A stretch of 64,000 nucleotides of DNA, taken from assembly GCF_019956555.1 (NCBI RefSeq), contig NZ_JAHBDQ010000022.1, forward strand, positions 237,411-301,410, in the 5' to 3' direction. The position numbers were made by a program, and so were the translations under genes. The notes under the pieces were generated by a model. It searched no databases. It saw nothing but the letters and a program-made list of their open reading frames with translations, and had not been told where the DNA came from. Within the stretch, counting starts at the first letter, position 1. The number at the start of each line of letters is the position of its first letter. This stretch comes from Pseudomonas sp. A-RE-19. GTDB lineage: Bacteria > Pseudomonadota > Gammaproteobacteria > Pseudomonadales > Pseudomonadaceae. This document shows, piece by piece, positions 17,789 through 26,185 of the stretch.

Positions 17789-18574
17789 ATGAAGCAGACG
17801 CAATACGTGGCTCGCGAGCCCGATGCGCAAGGTTTTATCGACTACCCCGCCGAAGAACACGCGGTGTGGAACACGCTGATCACTCGCCAGCTGAAAGTGC
17901 TCGAGGGCCGTGCGTGCCAGGAATACCTGGACGGTATCGAAAAACTCGGTCTGCCCCACGACCGCATTCCTCAACTCGGTGAAATCAACAAAGTCCTCGG
18001 TGAAACCACCGGCTGGCAGGTTGCCCGGGTCCCCGCACTGATTCCCTTCCAGACCTTTTTCGAATTGCTGGCGAACAAGCAGTTTCCGGTGGCGACGTTT
18101 ATTCGTACCCGCGAAGAGCTGGATTACCTGCAAGAGCCGGACATTTTCCACGAGATCTTTGGCCACTGTCCGCTGCTGACCAACCCCTGGTTCGCCGAAT
18201 TCACCCACACCTACGGCAAACTTGGCCTACAGGCTTCCAAGGAAGAACGCGTGTACCTGGCGCGCCTGTACTGGATGACCATCGAATTCGGTCTGGTCGA
18301 CACGCCGCAAGGCCTGCGCATCTACGGCGGCGGTATTTTGTCCTCACCCAAAGAAACCGTTTACTGCCTGTCAAACGAACCTGAGCATCAGGCGTTCGAT
18401 CCGCTGGAATGCATGCGTACGCCGTACCGCATCGACATTCTGCAACCGCTGTACTTTGTCTTGCCGAACCTCAAGCGCCTGTTCGACCTGGCCCACGAAG
18501 ACATCATGGGCATGGTCAAACAAGGTATGCAGCTGGGGTTGCATGCGCCGAAATTTCCGCCAAAAGCGGCGTGA
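17789..18574 (+). CDS. phhA: phenylalanine-4-hydroxylase
   Basis: Iron- and tetrahydropterin-dependent enzyme turning phenylalanine into tyrosine. The 261-residue protein has the catalytic core: RVPALIPFQTFFELLANKQFPVATFIR, then the iron ligands in PDIFHEIFGHCPLL (two His) and a later Glu in the RLYWMTIEFGLV segment. An AGGAGAG site lies just before the ATG. It begins the phhABC operon and lacks the regulatory domain of mammalian enzymes, as bacterial forms do. Confidence 0.97.
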   Translation: MKQTQYVAREPDAQGFIDYPAEEHAVWNTLITRQLKVLEGRACQEYLDGIEKLGLPHDRIPQLGEINKVLGETTGWQVARVPALIPFQTFFELLANKQFPVATFIRTREELDYLQEPDIFHEIFGHCPLLTNPWFAEFTHTYGKLGLQASKEERVYLARLYWMTIEFGLVDTPQGLRIYGGGILSSPKETVYCLSNEPEHQAFDPLECMRTPYRIDILQPLYFVLPNLKRLFDLAHEDIMGMVKQGMQLGLHAPKFPPKAA

Positions 18575-18679
18575 CCCGCGCCTTTTGGCATCAAGTGAGT
18601 CTGTTACGGATCGCCGCTTTGCTTTAGCGTGGTCCCACTGACGACCGTTTTTCAAAACACTCGATTTCAGGAACACATC

Positions 18680-19036
18680 ATGTCCACATTGAACCAAGCC
18701 CATTGCGAAGCCTGCCGCGCCGATGCCCCTCAAGTCAGCGACGAAGAATTGCCGATCCTGATCAAGCAGATCCCTGACTGGAACATCGAAGTCCGCGACG
18801 GTGTGATGCAGCTGGAAAAAGTTTTCCTGTTCAAGAACTTCAAACACGCGCTGGCGTTCACCAACGCCGTCGGCGAAATCTCCGAGGCCGAAGGCCACCA
18901 CCCAGGCCTGCTGACCGAGTGGGGCAAAGTCACCGTGACCTGGTGGAGCCACTCCATCAAGGGCCTGCACCGCAACGACTTCATCATGGCCGCGCGCACC
19001 GACGAAGTGGCCAAGAACGCCGAGGGCCGCAAATAA
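18680..19036 (+). CDS. phhB: pterin-4a-carbinolamine dehydratase
   Basis: Recycles the pterin cofactor oxidised by phenylalanine hydroxylase. The 118-residue protein starts at 18680 (MSTLNQAHCEACRADAPQ), has the EAEGHHPGLLTEWGKVTVTWWSHSIKGLHRNDFIMAARTDEV active-site region and is of usual length. The longer frame from 18629 has no family match. It follows phhA by 105 bp, and its TAA shares the A of the phhC start (TAATG), coupling the two. Confidence 0.97.
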   Translation: MSTLNQAHCEACRADAPQVSDEELPILIKQIPDWNIEVRDGVMQLEKVFLFKNFKHALAFTNAVGEISEAEGHHPGLLTEWGKVTVTWWSHSIKGLHRNDFIMAARTDEVAKNAEGRK

Positions 19037-20229
19037 TGCATTTCGACGCCATCGGTCGAGTACCCGGCGACCCGATTCTCGGCCTGATGGAGGCCTATGC
19101 GCTGGACCCTAACCCGCGCAAATTCGACCTTGGCGTGGGTGTCTACAAAGACGCCCAGGGCCTGACACCAATCCCCGAGGCGGTGAAGCTCGCCGAGCAG
19201 CACTTGGTGGATCGTCAATCCACCAAGACCTACATCGGCGGCCACGGCAATGTAGCGTTCGGCAAGGTCATCAACGAGTTGGTGCTTGGCGCTGATTCGG
19301 CGCTGATCGTCGAACAACGGGCCGGCGCCACTCAAACACCGGGCGGCACTGGCGCGCTGCGCTTGAGCGCCGACTTCATCGCCCAATGCCTGCCGGGCCG
19401 TGGCGTGTGGTTGAGCAACCCGACCTGGCCGATCCACGAAACCATCTTCGCGGCAGCCGGGGTCAAGGTCAGTCACTACCCGTACGTGGGCAGTGATAAC
19501 CGTCTGGATGTGGACGCGATGCTGGCGGTGCTCAATGAAGCCCCCAAGGGCGATGTGGTGCTGCTGCACGCCTGCTGCCACAACCCGACCGGTTTCGACC
19601 TGTCCCATGACGATTGGCGCCGGGTGCTGGACGTGGTGCGCAGCCGTGATTTGCTGCCACTGATCGACTTCGCCTATCAGGGCTTTGGCGACGGACTGGA
19701 GCAAGATGCCTGGTCGACCCGGCTGTTCGCCGCCGAGTTGCCGGAAGTGCTGATCACCAGTTCCTGCTCGAAAAACTTCGGCCTGTACCGCGACCGTACT
19801 GGCGCGCTGATTGTCTGTGCGCAAACCGCCGACAAGCTGGTGGACATCCGCAGCCAACTGGCCAACATCGCCCGTAACCTGTGGTCGACGCCACCGGATC
19901 ATGGCGCCGCCGTGGTCGCGACCATCCTCGGCGATCCAGAGCTGAAAAGCCGCTGGGCCGACGAAGTGGAAGCCATGCGTTTGCGCATCGCCCAGTTGCG
20001 CAGCGGCCTGGTCGAAGCGCTTGAACCCCATGGCTTGCGCGAGCGCTTTGCGCACATTGGCGTGCAACGCGGGATGTTTTCCTACACCGGTTTGTCGCCG
20101 GAGCAGGTCAGGCAACTGCGCGAGCATCACAGCGTGTACATGGTCAGCTCAGGCCGGGCGAACGTTGCCGGGATCGACGCTACGCGTCTGGATTTGCTGG
20201 CCGAAGCTATCGCTGACGCCTGCAAGTAA
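19036..20229 (+). CDS. phhC: aromatic amino acid aminotransferase
   Basis: PLP-dependent class I aminotransferase, 397 residues, which transaminates tyrosine and phenylalanine. Seen: YIGGHGN near the N-terminus, HACCHNPTGFD substrate/cofactor loop, DFAYQGFGDG, the lysine-bearing SSCSKNFGLYRDRTGA, and the late SSGRANVAGI. The ATG at 19036 overlaps the phhB stop by one base. The product completes the phenylalanine-to-4-hydroxyphenylpyruvate route encoded by phhABC. Confidence 0.95.
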   Translation: MHFDAIGRVPGDPILGLMEAYALDPNPRKFDLGVGVYKDAQGLTPIPEAVKLAEQHLVDRQSTKTYIGGHGNVAFGKVINELVLGADSALIVEQRAGATQTPGGTGALRLSADFIAQCLPGRGVWLSNPTWPIHETIFAAAGVKVSHYPYVGSDNRLDVDAMLAVLNEAPKGDVVLLHACCHNPTGFDLSHDDWRRVLDVVRSRDLLPLIDFAYQGFGDGLEQDAWSTRLFAAELPEVLITSSCSKNFGLYRDRTGALIVCAQTADKLVDIRSQLANIARNLWSTPPDHGAAVVATILGDPELKSRWADEVEAMRLRIAQLRSGLVEALEPHGLRERFAHIGVQRGMFSYTGLSPEQVRQLREHHSVYMVSSGRANVAGIDATRLDLLAEAIADACK

Positions 20230-20254
20230 CCCCTCAAATACCTGCAAGCCCCCC

Positions 20255-20343
20255 TGTGGGAGCGAGCCTGCTCGCGATAGCGATTTTTCAGTCACATTGA
20301 TGCTGAATGTGCCGCCGCTATCGCGAGCAGGCTCGCTCCCACA
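20255..20343. repeat. REP pair (family B)
   Basis: TGTGGGAGCGAGCCTGCTCGCGATAGCG and its inverted copy around a 33-nt spacer, 25 bp after phhC. It probably acts as the operon's 3' boundary together with the adjacent family A element. Confidence 0.9.
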
Positions 20344-20360
20344 TTTGAAATGCAATCTCC

Positions 20361-20445
20361 TGTAGGAGCTGCCGAAGGCTGCGATCTTTTGATCTTGATC
20401 TCCAATACCCCCCAAAAGATCGCAGGCTACACCAGCGCCTACACA
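20361..20445. repeat. REP pair (family A, one half degenerate)
   Basis: TGTAGGAGCTGCCGAAGGCTGCGATCTTTTGATC followed by an inverted, partly decayed copy (CAAAAGATCGCAGG...). It lies only 17 bp after a family B pair, a tandem of two REP families. Confidence 0.8.
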
Positions 20446-20585
20446 GACCTGTCTAGACAATCCCATCCGTCGTAACAATTGGATATAAAAGTCTTTTTGT
20501 CATTTCTCCTGCTGTATCCTGCCCAGGCTTTTTAGAAAGCGCGGATCTACCAGATCTATCAACAGACTTAGCGAGGAGCGCGAAC

Positions 20586-20717
20586 ATGCACGAGATCCCT
20601 AATCTCCCCTTCCCAAGCCTGCACGAAACTGAGCAGACAACCACGCAACAAGCCGGTGCCCAACAGCCCGAGACGAAAGAAGCACCTGAACGCCGCCAGG
20701 CCGACAGCGAAGACTGA
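20586..20717 (+). CDS. small hydrophilic protein, unknown function
   Basis: A 43-codon frame starting MHEIPNLPFPSLHE and ending RRQADSED. A GCGAGGAGCG ribosome binding site lies 5-6 bp upstream of the ATG. An AT-rich stretch (20480-20560) before it could hold its promoter. The peptide is rich in Gln, Glu and Pro, has no membrane segment and looks disordered. Length, a good RBS and typical third-position GC support it being real; I do not recognise a family. Confidence 0.55.
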   Translation: MHEIPNLPFPSLHETEQTTTQQAGAQQPETKEAPERRQADSED

Positions 20718-20735
20718 TACCTGCACGACCAGACC

Positions 20736-20767
20736 GTGTGGAAAGCGCTAATATGCGCTTTCCACAC
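20736..20767. other. perfect 13-bp stem-loop
   Basis: GTGTGGAAAGCGC at 20736-20748 faces GCGCTTTCCACAC at 20755-20767 across a 6-nt loop (TAATAT), between the 43-residue gene and the next small gene. No T-run follows on either strand, so it is not a classical terminator, but the stem is very stable. Confidence 0.7.
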
Positions 20768-20789
20768 CGCCTGAACCTCGAGCGTTCCC

Positions 20790-20984
20790 ATGACCGATGA
20801 ATCCAGCATCACATTCAACGAAGCTCAGGCCAGCGTCCTGATCGGCACCGCCGAGAAGATGATCGAGATCTGGAACCGCCTTCCCCCCGAGAAACAGGCC
20901 GCTCTGCTGGCCCGCTTCGGCAGTGAAGAAAACGCTCTGGCCGCCCTGGTCACGACGCAACTGGTTGCCCCCGCAAAATCCTGA
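20790..20984 (+). CDS. small conserved-type protein, unknown function
   Basis: A 64-residue soluble protein (MTDESSITFNEAQASVLIGTAEKM...). It is predicted mostly helical, with amphipathic AEKMIEIWNRLPPEKQAALLARFGSEENALAAL. It ends 103 bp before the MFS gene start. Codon usage is like that of the neighbours. I do not recognise a named family. Confidence 0.65.
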   Translation: MTDESSITFNEAQASVLIGTAEKMIEIWNRLPPEKQAALLARFGSEENALAALVTTQLVAPAKS

Positions 20985-21087
20985 TTATCCCCGCACGGCA
21001 AATAGTTTTACTTTTTCACGACCCGCAACCGCCCGCGCCGTTATCATAAGCAGCCTATCTATCCTGCTGCCCCGTGGATCTTTACCC

Positions 21088-22302
21088 ATGTCAGAAACCC
21101 AGCGCCCCCTGGCGGTCACGCTGCAAGTCGTTTCCATCGTCCTGTTCACGTTCATCGGTTACCTGAATATCGGCATTCCCCTGGCCGTATTGCCCGGCTA
21201 CGTCCACAGCGACCTCGGTTTCGGCGCCGTGATCGCCGGGCTGGTGATCAGCGTGCAATACCTGGCCACCCTGCTCAGCCGCCCTTACGCCGGGCGCATC
21301 ATCGATAATAAGGGCAGCAAACTGGCGGTGATGTACGGCCTCGCCGGCTGCGGTTTGAGTGGCGTGTTCATGCTGATTTCGGCCTGGACGCAAAGCCTGC
21401 CCACGTTGAGCCTGATCAGCCTGTTGATCGGCCGACTGGTGCTCGGCAGCGCGGAAAGTCTGGTCGGCTCCGGGTCGATCGGCTGGGGCATCGGTCGGGT
21501 CGGCGCGGCGAACACCGCCAAGGTCATCTCCTGGAACGGCATCGCCAGTTACGGCGCGCTGGCGGTCGGCGCGCCGCTGGGGGTGCTGCTGGTGAGTCAA
21601 TTGGGCTTGTGGAGCATGGGCGTGAGCATCGTGCTGCTGGCCGTGCTGGGCGTGGCACTGGCTTGGCCGAAAACCGCGGCACCGATTGTCGCGGGTGAAC
21701 GTTTGCCGTTCATGCACGTGCTGGGACGGGTGTTCCCTCATGGCTGCGGCCTGGCGCTGGGCTCCATCGGCTTTGGCACCATCGCCACATTCATCACGCT
21801 GTATTACGCCACTCAGCATTGGTCCAACGCGGTGCTGTGCCTGAGCCTGTTCGGGGCCAGCTTCATTGGCGCGCGATTGCTGTTCGGCAACCTGATCAAC
21901 CGCCTCGGCGGTTTTCGCGTGGCGATTGCCTGCCTCTCGGTGGAAACCCTCGGGCTGTTGCTGCTGTGGCTGGCACCGGATGCCCATTGGGCACTGGCCG
22001 GTGCGGCGCTGAGCGGTTTCGGTTTCTCGTTGGTGTTCCCGGCCTTGGGCGTGGAAGCGGTCAACCTGGTGCCCGCCTCCAGCCGTGGCGCGGCAGTCGG
22101 GGCTTATTCACTGTTTATCGATTTGTCGCTGGGGATTACCGGGCCATTGGCCGGTGCGATTGCGGCGGGGTTCGGTTTTGCTTCGATCTTCCTGTTTGCC
22201 GCATTGGCCGCGCTGAGTGGCTTGGCACTGAGCATCTATTTGTACCGGCAAGCGCCAAAGCACCTTAATGAAAAGCACCGCGAAGAACGCAACGCCCGTT
22301 AG
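21088..22302 (+). CDS. MFS transporter, YfcJ/YhhS-like
   Basis: Inner-membrane major facilitator protein of 404 residues with about 12 hydrophobic segments. The start at 21088 (MSETQRPLAVTLQVVSIVLFTF) matches YhhS/YfcJ-like proteins; the frame extends 55 codons upstream without homology. The loop 2-3 motif SRPYAGRIIDNKGSK is present. Members of this family are drug/metabolite exporters of the DHA1 type; no substrate can be assigned. It converges on arfB with a 4-bp overlap of 3' ends. Confidence 0.85.
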   Translation: MSETQRPLAVTLQVVSIVLFTFIGYLNIGIPLAVLPGYVHSDLGFGAVIAGLVISVQYLATLLSRPYAGRIIDNKGSKLAVMYGLAGCGLSGVFMLISAWTQSLPTLSLISLLIGRLVLGSAESLVGSGSIGWGIGRVGAANTAKVISWNGIASYGALAVGAPLGVLLVSQLGLWSMGVSIVLLAVLGVALAWPKTAAPIVAGERLPFMHVLGRVFPHGCGLALGSIGFGTIATFITLYYATQHWSNAVLCLSLFGASFIGARLLFGNLINRLGGFRVAIACLSVETLGLLLLWLAPDAHWALAGAALSGFGFSLVFPALGVEAVNLVPASSRGAAVGAYSLFIDLSLGITGPLAGAIAAGFGFASIFLFAALAALSGLALSIYLYRQAPKHLNEKHREERNAR

Positions 22303-22712
22303 AAATCCACCTTGCCCCGCCCGGCCTTGATGCTGCCGCGCTTGGTTTTGGATTCGAGCCGACGCTTCTTCGACCCGAGGGTCGGCTTGGTCGGGCGGCG
22401 TTTCTTTTCCACTTTGGTGGCGCTGAGGATCAACTCGGTCAGGCGCTCCAATGCATCGGCGCGGTTCTGCTCCTGCGTACGGTATTGCTGGGCCTTGATG
22501 ATCAACACGCCTTCGCTGGTGATGCGACTGTCGCGCAACGCCAGCAGCCGTTCCTTGTAGAACTCGGGCAAGGACGAGGCCGGAATGTCGAAGCGCAGGT
22601 GCACGGCGCTGGAGACTTTATTGACGTTCTGCCCACCGGCGCCCTGGGCGCGAATGGCGGTCAATTCGATCTCGGCGTCTGGCAGATGCACGTTGTTGGA
22701 AATTACCAGCAT
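22299..22712 (-). CDS. arfB: alternative ribosome-rescue factor ArfB (peptidyl-tRNA hydrolase)
   Basis: Releases peptides from ribosomes stalled without a stop codon. The 137-residue protein has the release-factor GGQ motif (RAQGAGGQNVNKVSSAVHLRF, about residues 20-40). A basic C-terminal tail (KKRRPTKPTLGSKKRRLESKTKRGSIKAGRG) enters the empty mRNA channel in known ArfB. It lacks the codon-recognition domains of RF1/RF2. It is monocistronic and convergent with the MFS gene. Confidence 0.96.
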   Translation of the reverse strand: MLVISNNVHLPDAEIELTAIRAQGAGGQNVNKVSSAVHLRFDIPASSLPEFYKERLLALRDSRITSEGVLIIKAQQYRTQEQNRADALERLTELILSATKVEKKRRPTKPTLGSKKRRLESKTKRGSIKAGRGKVDF

Positions 22713-22881
22713 GGAAATAGGTCCGGTATCAGGGTGTTCAGGATACCGCGAATGACGATTTTGATAGCGGTAGATTGCTGCGATATCTTTCCCGCCGTGG
22801 GTCTTGTAATTGAAATGGGAGTTGCCTTATCTGAAATGGTTGTACTAATCTGACAACCAAAATCAAAAGGATATGATTGCA

Positions 22882-23091
22882 ATGACCCTCGAAAACATTC
22901 GCTATTATTTTTCCGTAACATGCTTGGTATTAGGTTGCTCCGGCCTACCCGCGGCCGTTGTTGTATGGTGCATAACTGAAGTGATTCCCTTGGAGGGAAA
23001 GCATCTATACATCGCCTACCTGACAACATATGCCATCATCGTCTTTTTTGGCTTGCGCTTCTATATTCCGAGGTTGCGGGGGCACGCATAA
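22882..23091 (+). CDS. small inner-membrane protein, unknown function
   Basis: A 69-residue protein with two hydrophobic segments (VTCLVLGCSGLPAAVVVWCI and YIAYLTTYAIIVFFGLRFYI). The ATG at 22882 is preferred because AAAGGA lies about 9 bp upstream; the ATG at 22873 is too close to that site. The region has lower GC than its surroundings. It converges with the DUF4225-like gene, whose stop is 18 bp beyond its own. No family recognised. Position and topology make it a candidate immunity protein for that gene (inference only). Confidence 0.5.
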   Translation: MTLENIRYYFSVTCLVLGCSGLPAAVVVWCITEVIPLEGKHLYIAYLTTYAIIVFFGLRFYIPRLRGHA

Positions 23092-23108
23092 ATAACTTGC
23101 CCCACCAA

Positions 23109-23801
23109 TCACCTACCCCGAAACTGTAGAAGCATGGTATTTATGGTAAACGAATCGACCAAGGCTTCCAGAGCCAAAGCCAACTTTCCCGTTTGGTGAT
23201 AAGCCCTTTCATAATTAATCGGATCATGCCTGAATAGCTCGAACGCGCCATACTTTGGAATTTTCCTATACATTCCGTAGCCAGACAAAATCAAGTCTAG
23301 AGAGTAATAAACCATATCAGCCTGATAATCATCCTTAATCACGGCCCGATACATATACCTAAGTGGTCCAATCGTACCCGGCACATCAGGGCCGTTATAG
23401 ATATTCCCTACCCCCTCATAAATATTATTAGTGCCGTGGCTGATTAAAAACCCGCCCGGTATGACGCCAATTCCTCCAGGAATTGCAGTAGCCGCAACCC
23501 CCGCTCTAACCTGCATGACGCCCGCCGCCACACCAACACCATTCTGCAGGTAAAAACGTGCCTTTGACGATAGCTCTTCGTACTCGCTTATGAGCTCCTG
23601 AACCCCTTGCCACGCGCTGATTACCCCCTCATCAACGGCTTGGATCACCTCATTGGCGTAGGCAGAAATAATCGAACTGAATCGCAACCGTGTAAAACCG
23701 TCAGAAAGATGCGTCATGCCGATGTTGCATCCAACCGCAACCAGATCAGAGGCGGCTCTAGTCACATCGTGAATATCGCACGAAGTTTCATTCATCTTCA
23801 T
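23109..23801 (-). CDS. DUF4225-like protein, candidate Hcp-linked T6SS effector
   Basis: About 230 residues, with a glycine/alanine-rich hydrophobic stretch in the middle (VAAGVMQVRAGVAATAIPGGIGVIPGGFLISHGTNNIYEG) that I recall as the DUF4225 signature. The likely start is ATG 23801 or 23795, overlapping the end of hcp by 8-14 bp, so translation is coupled to hcp. The open frame continues upstream to 23897 inside hcp, but those codons follow hcp's frame. Genes in this position are often T6SS cargo loaded by Hcp. The hydrophobic glycine-rich centre would fit a membrane-active protein, but biochemical function is unknown. Confidence 0.65.
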   Translation of the reverse strand: MKMNETSCDIHDVTRAASDLVAVGCNIGMTHLSDGFTRLRFSSIISAYANEVIQAVDEGVISAWQGVQELISEYEELSSKARFYLQNGVGVAAGVMQVRAGVAATAIPGGIGVIPGGFLISHGTNNIYEGVGNIYNGPDVPGTIGPLRYMYRAVIKDDYQADMVYYSLDLILSGYGMYRKIPKYGAFELFRHDPINYERAYHQTGKLALALEALVDSFTINTMLLQFRGR

Positions 23802-24288
23802 TCGCCCAAGTACTGTATGCACTCGTTGCCCCAGGAACGTGCGCCCAGGCAATGTTTCTATAACGAATGGACACCTGTTCTTGCGGCTCTGCATCATTCA
23901 TACGAATAGCATGAGGAACTTGTTGACTGATATGCGCGATGCGCGCGCCAGTGAGATGGATTGAATAATATCGCTCCTGCCCTCCAGTTGTTGCGGTGCG
24001 GTAAAAATTGATAATGCACTCCACTTCTTCACGCTCATGCAACGCGCTCGCCAACAGAGGTGAAGATTTATCGATAGCCTTGGTGATCATGACCGGCATA
24101 TGCTTGCCGCGACCACCGGCCATGGTACCGTCATTTCCCGTCAGCATATCGTGCAAGTAAGCCAACACCATTATTTCGTCCTGATGGCCGGACTGACATT
24201 TATTACCGATGGAGCTTTGACCGGAGCAGCCAGCGGAAATCAAACCTTGACGCTTACCGGTAATAGTCATGTAGCTGTGACTGGCCAT
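23788..24288 (-). CDS. hcp: type VI secretion system tube protein Hcp
   Basis: Subunit of the hexameric T6SS inner tube, 166 residues. The N-terminus MASHSYMTITGKRQGLISAGCSGQSSIGNKCQ, IDKSSPLLASAL, the EREEVECIINFYRT segment and HAIRMNDAEPQEQVSIRYRNIAW are Hcp hallmarks. The ATG at 24288 has AAGGAG 5 bp upstream; a GTG two codons earlier is not needed. No other T6SS structural gene is in the window, so it is an orphan hcp whose apparatus must lie elsewhere. Confidence 0.93.
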   Translation of the reverse strand: MASHSYMTITGKRQGLISAGCSGQSSIGNKCQSGHQDEIMVLAYLHDMLTGNDGTMAGGRGKHMPVMITKAIDKSSPLLASALHEREEVECIINFYRTATTGGQERYYSIHLTGARIAHISQQVPHAIRMNDAEPQEQVSIRYRNIAWAHVPGATSAYSTWANEDE

Positions 24289-24462
24289 AACCACTCCTTA
24301 TGCATTGGGAGCGCCAGCCTATGACAAAAAGCAACCGACAGGTTGTAGGCTACTTCTGAATTAACGAAGCTCTTTCTGCTTTTCAATTTTTCCGAAATTA
24401 CTGTAGTAAACAGCGAATGATCATGTAGGAACAAGACTTCAGTACAATCCAAAAGTCATACA
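24289..24462. other. AT-rich upstream region of hcp
   Basis: This 174-bp stretch holds the hcp 5' region and is clearly AT-richer than the flanks. No GG-N10-GC sigma-54 element was found in the part scanned, and no second gene is seen. Confidence 0.5.
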
Positions 24463-24507
24463 GCAGAAACAACAAACCCGGCACATGGCCGGGTTTGTTG
24501 TTTCTGC
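24463..24507 (-). terminator. terminator after aroP
   Basis: A perfect inverted repeat: GCAGAAACAACAAACCCGGC facing its complement around a short CATG-type loop, starting 9 bp after the aroP stop. The 20-bp stem is AT-rich at its base and GC-rich at its tip, as expected for a strong Rho-independent (possibly bidirectional) terminator. Confidence 0.85.
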
Positions 24508-24515
24508 ACGCTGCG

Positions 24516-25928
24516 TTATTTCACTGCAGCCTGCAACGCCTGCTGGGCGCTACGCTTGTTCTTGATGCCGTAGCAGACCCACATGAACGCGACCCACACC
24601 GGAATCGCGTACACCGAGATCTGGATACCCGGGATCAGCAGCATCACGCCGAGGATGAACGCCACGAACGCCAGGCAGATGTAGTTCCCGTACGGGTACC
24701 ACAGGGCCTTGAACAACGGCGTCTGTTTGGTCTTGTTCATGTGCTGACGGAACTTGAAGTGCGAGAAACTGATCATCGCCCAGTTGATCACCAGGGTGGC
24801 TACCACCAGCGACATCAACAGTTCCAGCGCGTTTTGCGGAATCAGGTAGTTCAGCAACACCGCGATCAACGTCACAGCGGCCGATGCCAGGATCGAACGC
24901 ACCGGCACGCCACGCTTGTCGATCTTCGACAGGGCCTTCGGCGCATCGCCCTGCTCGGCCATGCCCAGCAGCATACGGCTGTTGCAGTAGGTGCCGCTGT
25001 TGTACACCGACAGCGCCGCGGTCAGGACCACGAAGTTGAGGATGTGCGCGGCGGTGTTGCTGCCGAGCATCGAGAACACTTGTACGAACGGGCTGCCGCT
25101 ATACGCGTCGCCGGAAGCATTCAGGGTGGCCAGCAGACTGTCCCAAGGCGTCAGCGACAGCAGGACCACCAGCGCACCGATGTAGAAAATCAAAATCCGG
25201 TAGATCACCTGGTTGATGGCTTTCGGGATCACGGTTTTCGGTTTGTCGGCTTCAGCGGCGGTGAAACCGAGCATTTCCAGGCCGCCAAACGAGAACATGA
25301 TGATCGCCATGGCCATCACCAGACCGCTGACACCGTTCGGGAAGAAGCCGCCGTGGGACCACAGGTTGGTCACCGAGGCTTGCGGGCCGCCGTGGCCGCT
25401 GACCAACAAGTAGCTGCCCAGGGCAATCATGCCGACAATCGCCACGACCTTGATGATCGCGAACCAGAACTCGGCCTCACCGAAGACTTTGACATTGGCC
25501 AGGTTGATCAGGTTGATCAATACGAAGAACCCGGCTGCCGAGACCCAGGTCGGGATATCCGGCGCCCAGTAATGGATGTATTTGCCGACGGCGGTCAGCT
25601 CCGACATGCCCACCAGAATGTACAGAATCCAGCAGTTCCAGCCCGACAGGAAGCCGGCAAAACCGCCCCAGTATTTGTGGGCGAAGTGGCTGAAGGAGCC
25701 GGCCACTGGCTCTTCGACAATCATTTCGCCCAGTTGGCGCATGATCATGAAAGCGATGAAGCCGCAAATGGCGTAGCCGAGAATCATCGACGGGCCGGCG
25801 GATTTGAGCACGCCGGCCGAGCCGAGGAACAACCCGGTACCGATCGCGCCACCAAGGGCGATCAGTTGAATATGACGATTTTTCAGGCCGCGTTTAAGCT
25901 CGCCTGAATGCGAGTTTTGTCCACTCAT
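24516..25928 (-). CDS. aroP: aromatic amino acid permease AroP
   Basis: Inner-membrane APC-superfamily symporter for phenylalanine, tyrosine and tryptophan, 470 residues, 12 membrane segments. The protein closely follows E. coli AroP: LKRGLKNRHIQLIALGGAIG, IMRQLGEMIVEEPVAGSFSHFA, ELTAVGKYIHYW, NVKVFGEAEFWFAIIKV, FSFGGLEMLGFTAAEADKPKTVIPKAINQVIYRILIFYIG. The ATG at 25928 is preferred over a TTG six codons upstream. It has a long leader with a short Trp-containing ORF. Function fits the nearby phh aromatic catabolism locus, although they are not one operon. Confidence 0.92.
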   Translation of the reverse strand: MSGQNSHSGELKRGLKNRHIQLIALGGAIGTGLFLGSAGVLKSAGPSMILGYAICGFIAFMIMRQLGEMIVEEPVAGSFSHFAHKYWGGFAGFLSGWNCWILYILVGMSELTAVGKYIHYWAPDIPTWVSAAGFFVLINLINLANVKVFGEAEFWFAIIKVVAIVGMIALGSYLLVSGHGGPQASVTNLWSHGGFFPNGVSGLVMAMAIIMFSFGGLEMLGFTAAEADKPKTVIPKAINQVIYRILIFYIGALVVLLSLTPWDSLLATLNASGDAYSGSPFVQVFSMLGSNTAAHILNFVVLTAALSVYNSGTYCNSRMLLGMAEQGDAPKALSKIDKRGVPVRSILASAAVTLIAVLLNYLIPQNALELLMSLVVATLVINWAMISFSHFKFRQHMNKTKQTPLFKALWYPYGNYICLAFVAFILGVMLLIPGIQISVYAIPVWVAFMWVCYGIKNKRSAQQALQAAVK

Positions 25929-25988
25929 GAAAAGGGTCTCACGCAAGGTTTGATGATGTTCGGTAGACGTTGCTGCTCGGTTGCGATT

Positions 25989-26051
25989 TCAAGCAGCGCC
26001 GATCAAACCCCAGCGCAGGCACCAGGAGTTCAGCGTTTTTACGACAGTCAT
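25989..26051 (-). CDS. putative 20-residue leader peptide of aroP
   Basis: A 20-codon frame in the aroP leader, starting MTVVKTLNSW. Its ATG is preceded by ACAGGTGACGC, a fair ribosome binding site. It holds Trp10, Cys11 and Trp14, and ends 60 bp before the aroP ATG. Trp codons in a leader of an aromatic amino acid transporter suggest translation-linked sensing of charged tRNA-Trp. No clear terminator hairpin follows, so classical attenuation is not shown. It could also be chance. Confidence 0.4.
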   Translation of the reverse strand: MTVVKTLNSWCLRWGLIGAA

Positions 26052-26185
26052 GCGTCACCTGTTTGTTTTTATCTGTGACGAAATCGAACCCGACACGCTC
26101 GTGACGCGGCGGAGTGAACAAGGCGGGTGGCCTTGAGGTTTGCGCTGTTGCGCAGAGGGTCACAGTTAAAACGCGGCGCATTGTA

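Noticed and set aside
18730..20130. 466-codon minus-strand frame opposite phhC
   Set aside because: Antisense shadow of a clear aminotransferase gene.
24289..24462. sigma-54 promoter for hcp
   Set aside because: No GG-N10-GC element with TTGC was found in the stretch scanned.
24495..25907. 470-codon plus-strand frame opposite aroP
   Set aside because: Antisense of a transporter; charged low-complexity protein with no ribosome binding site.
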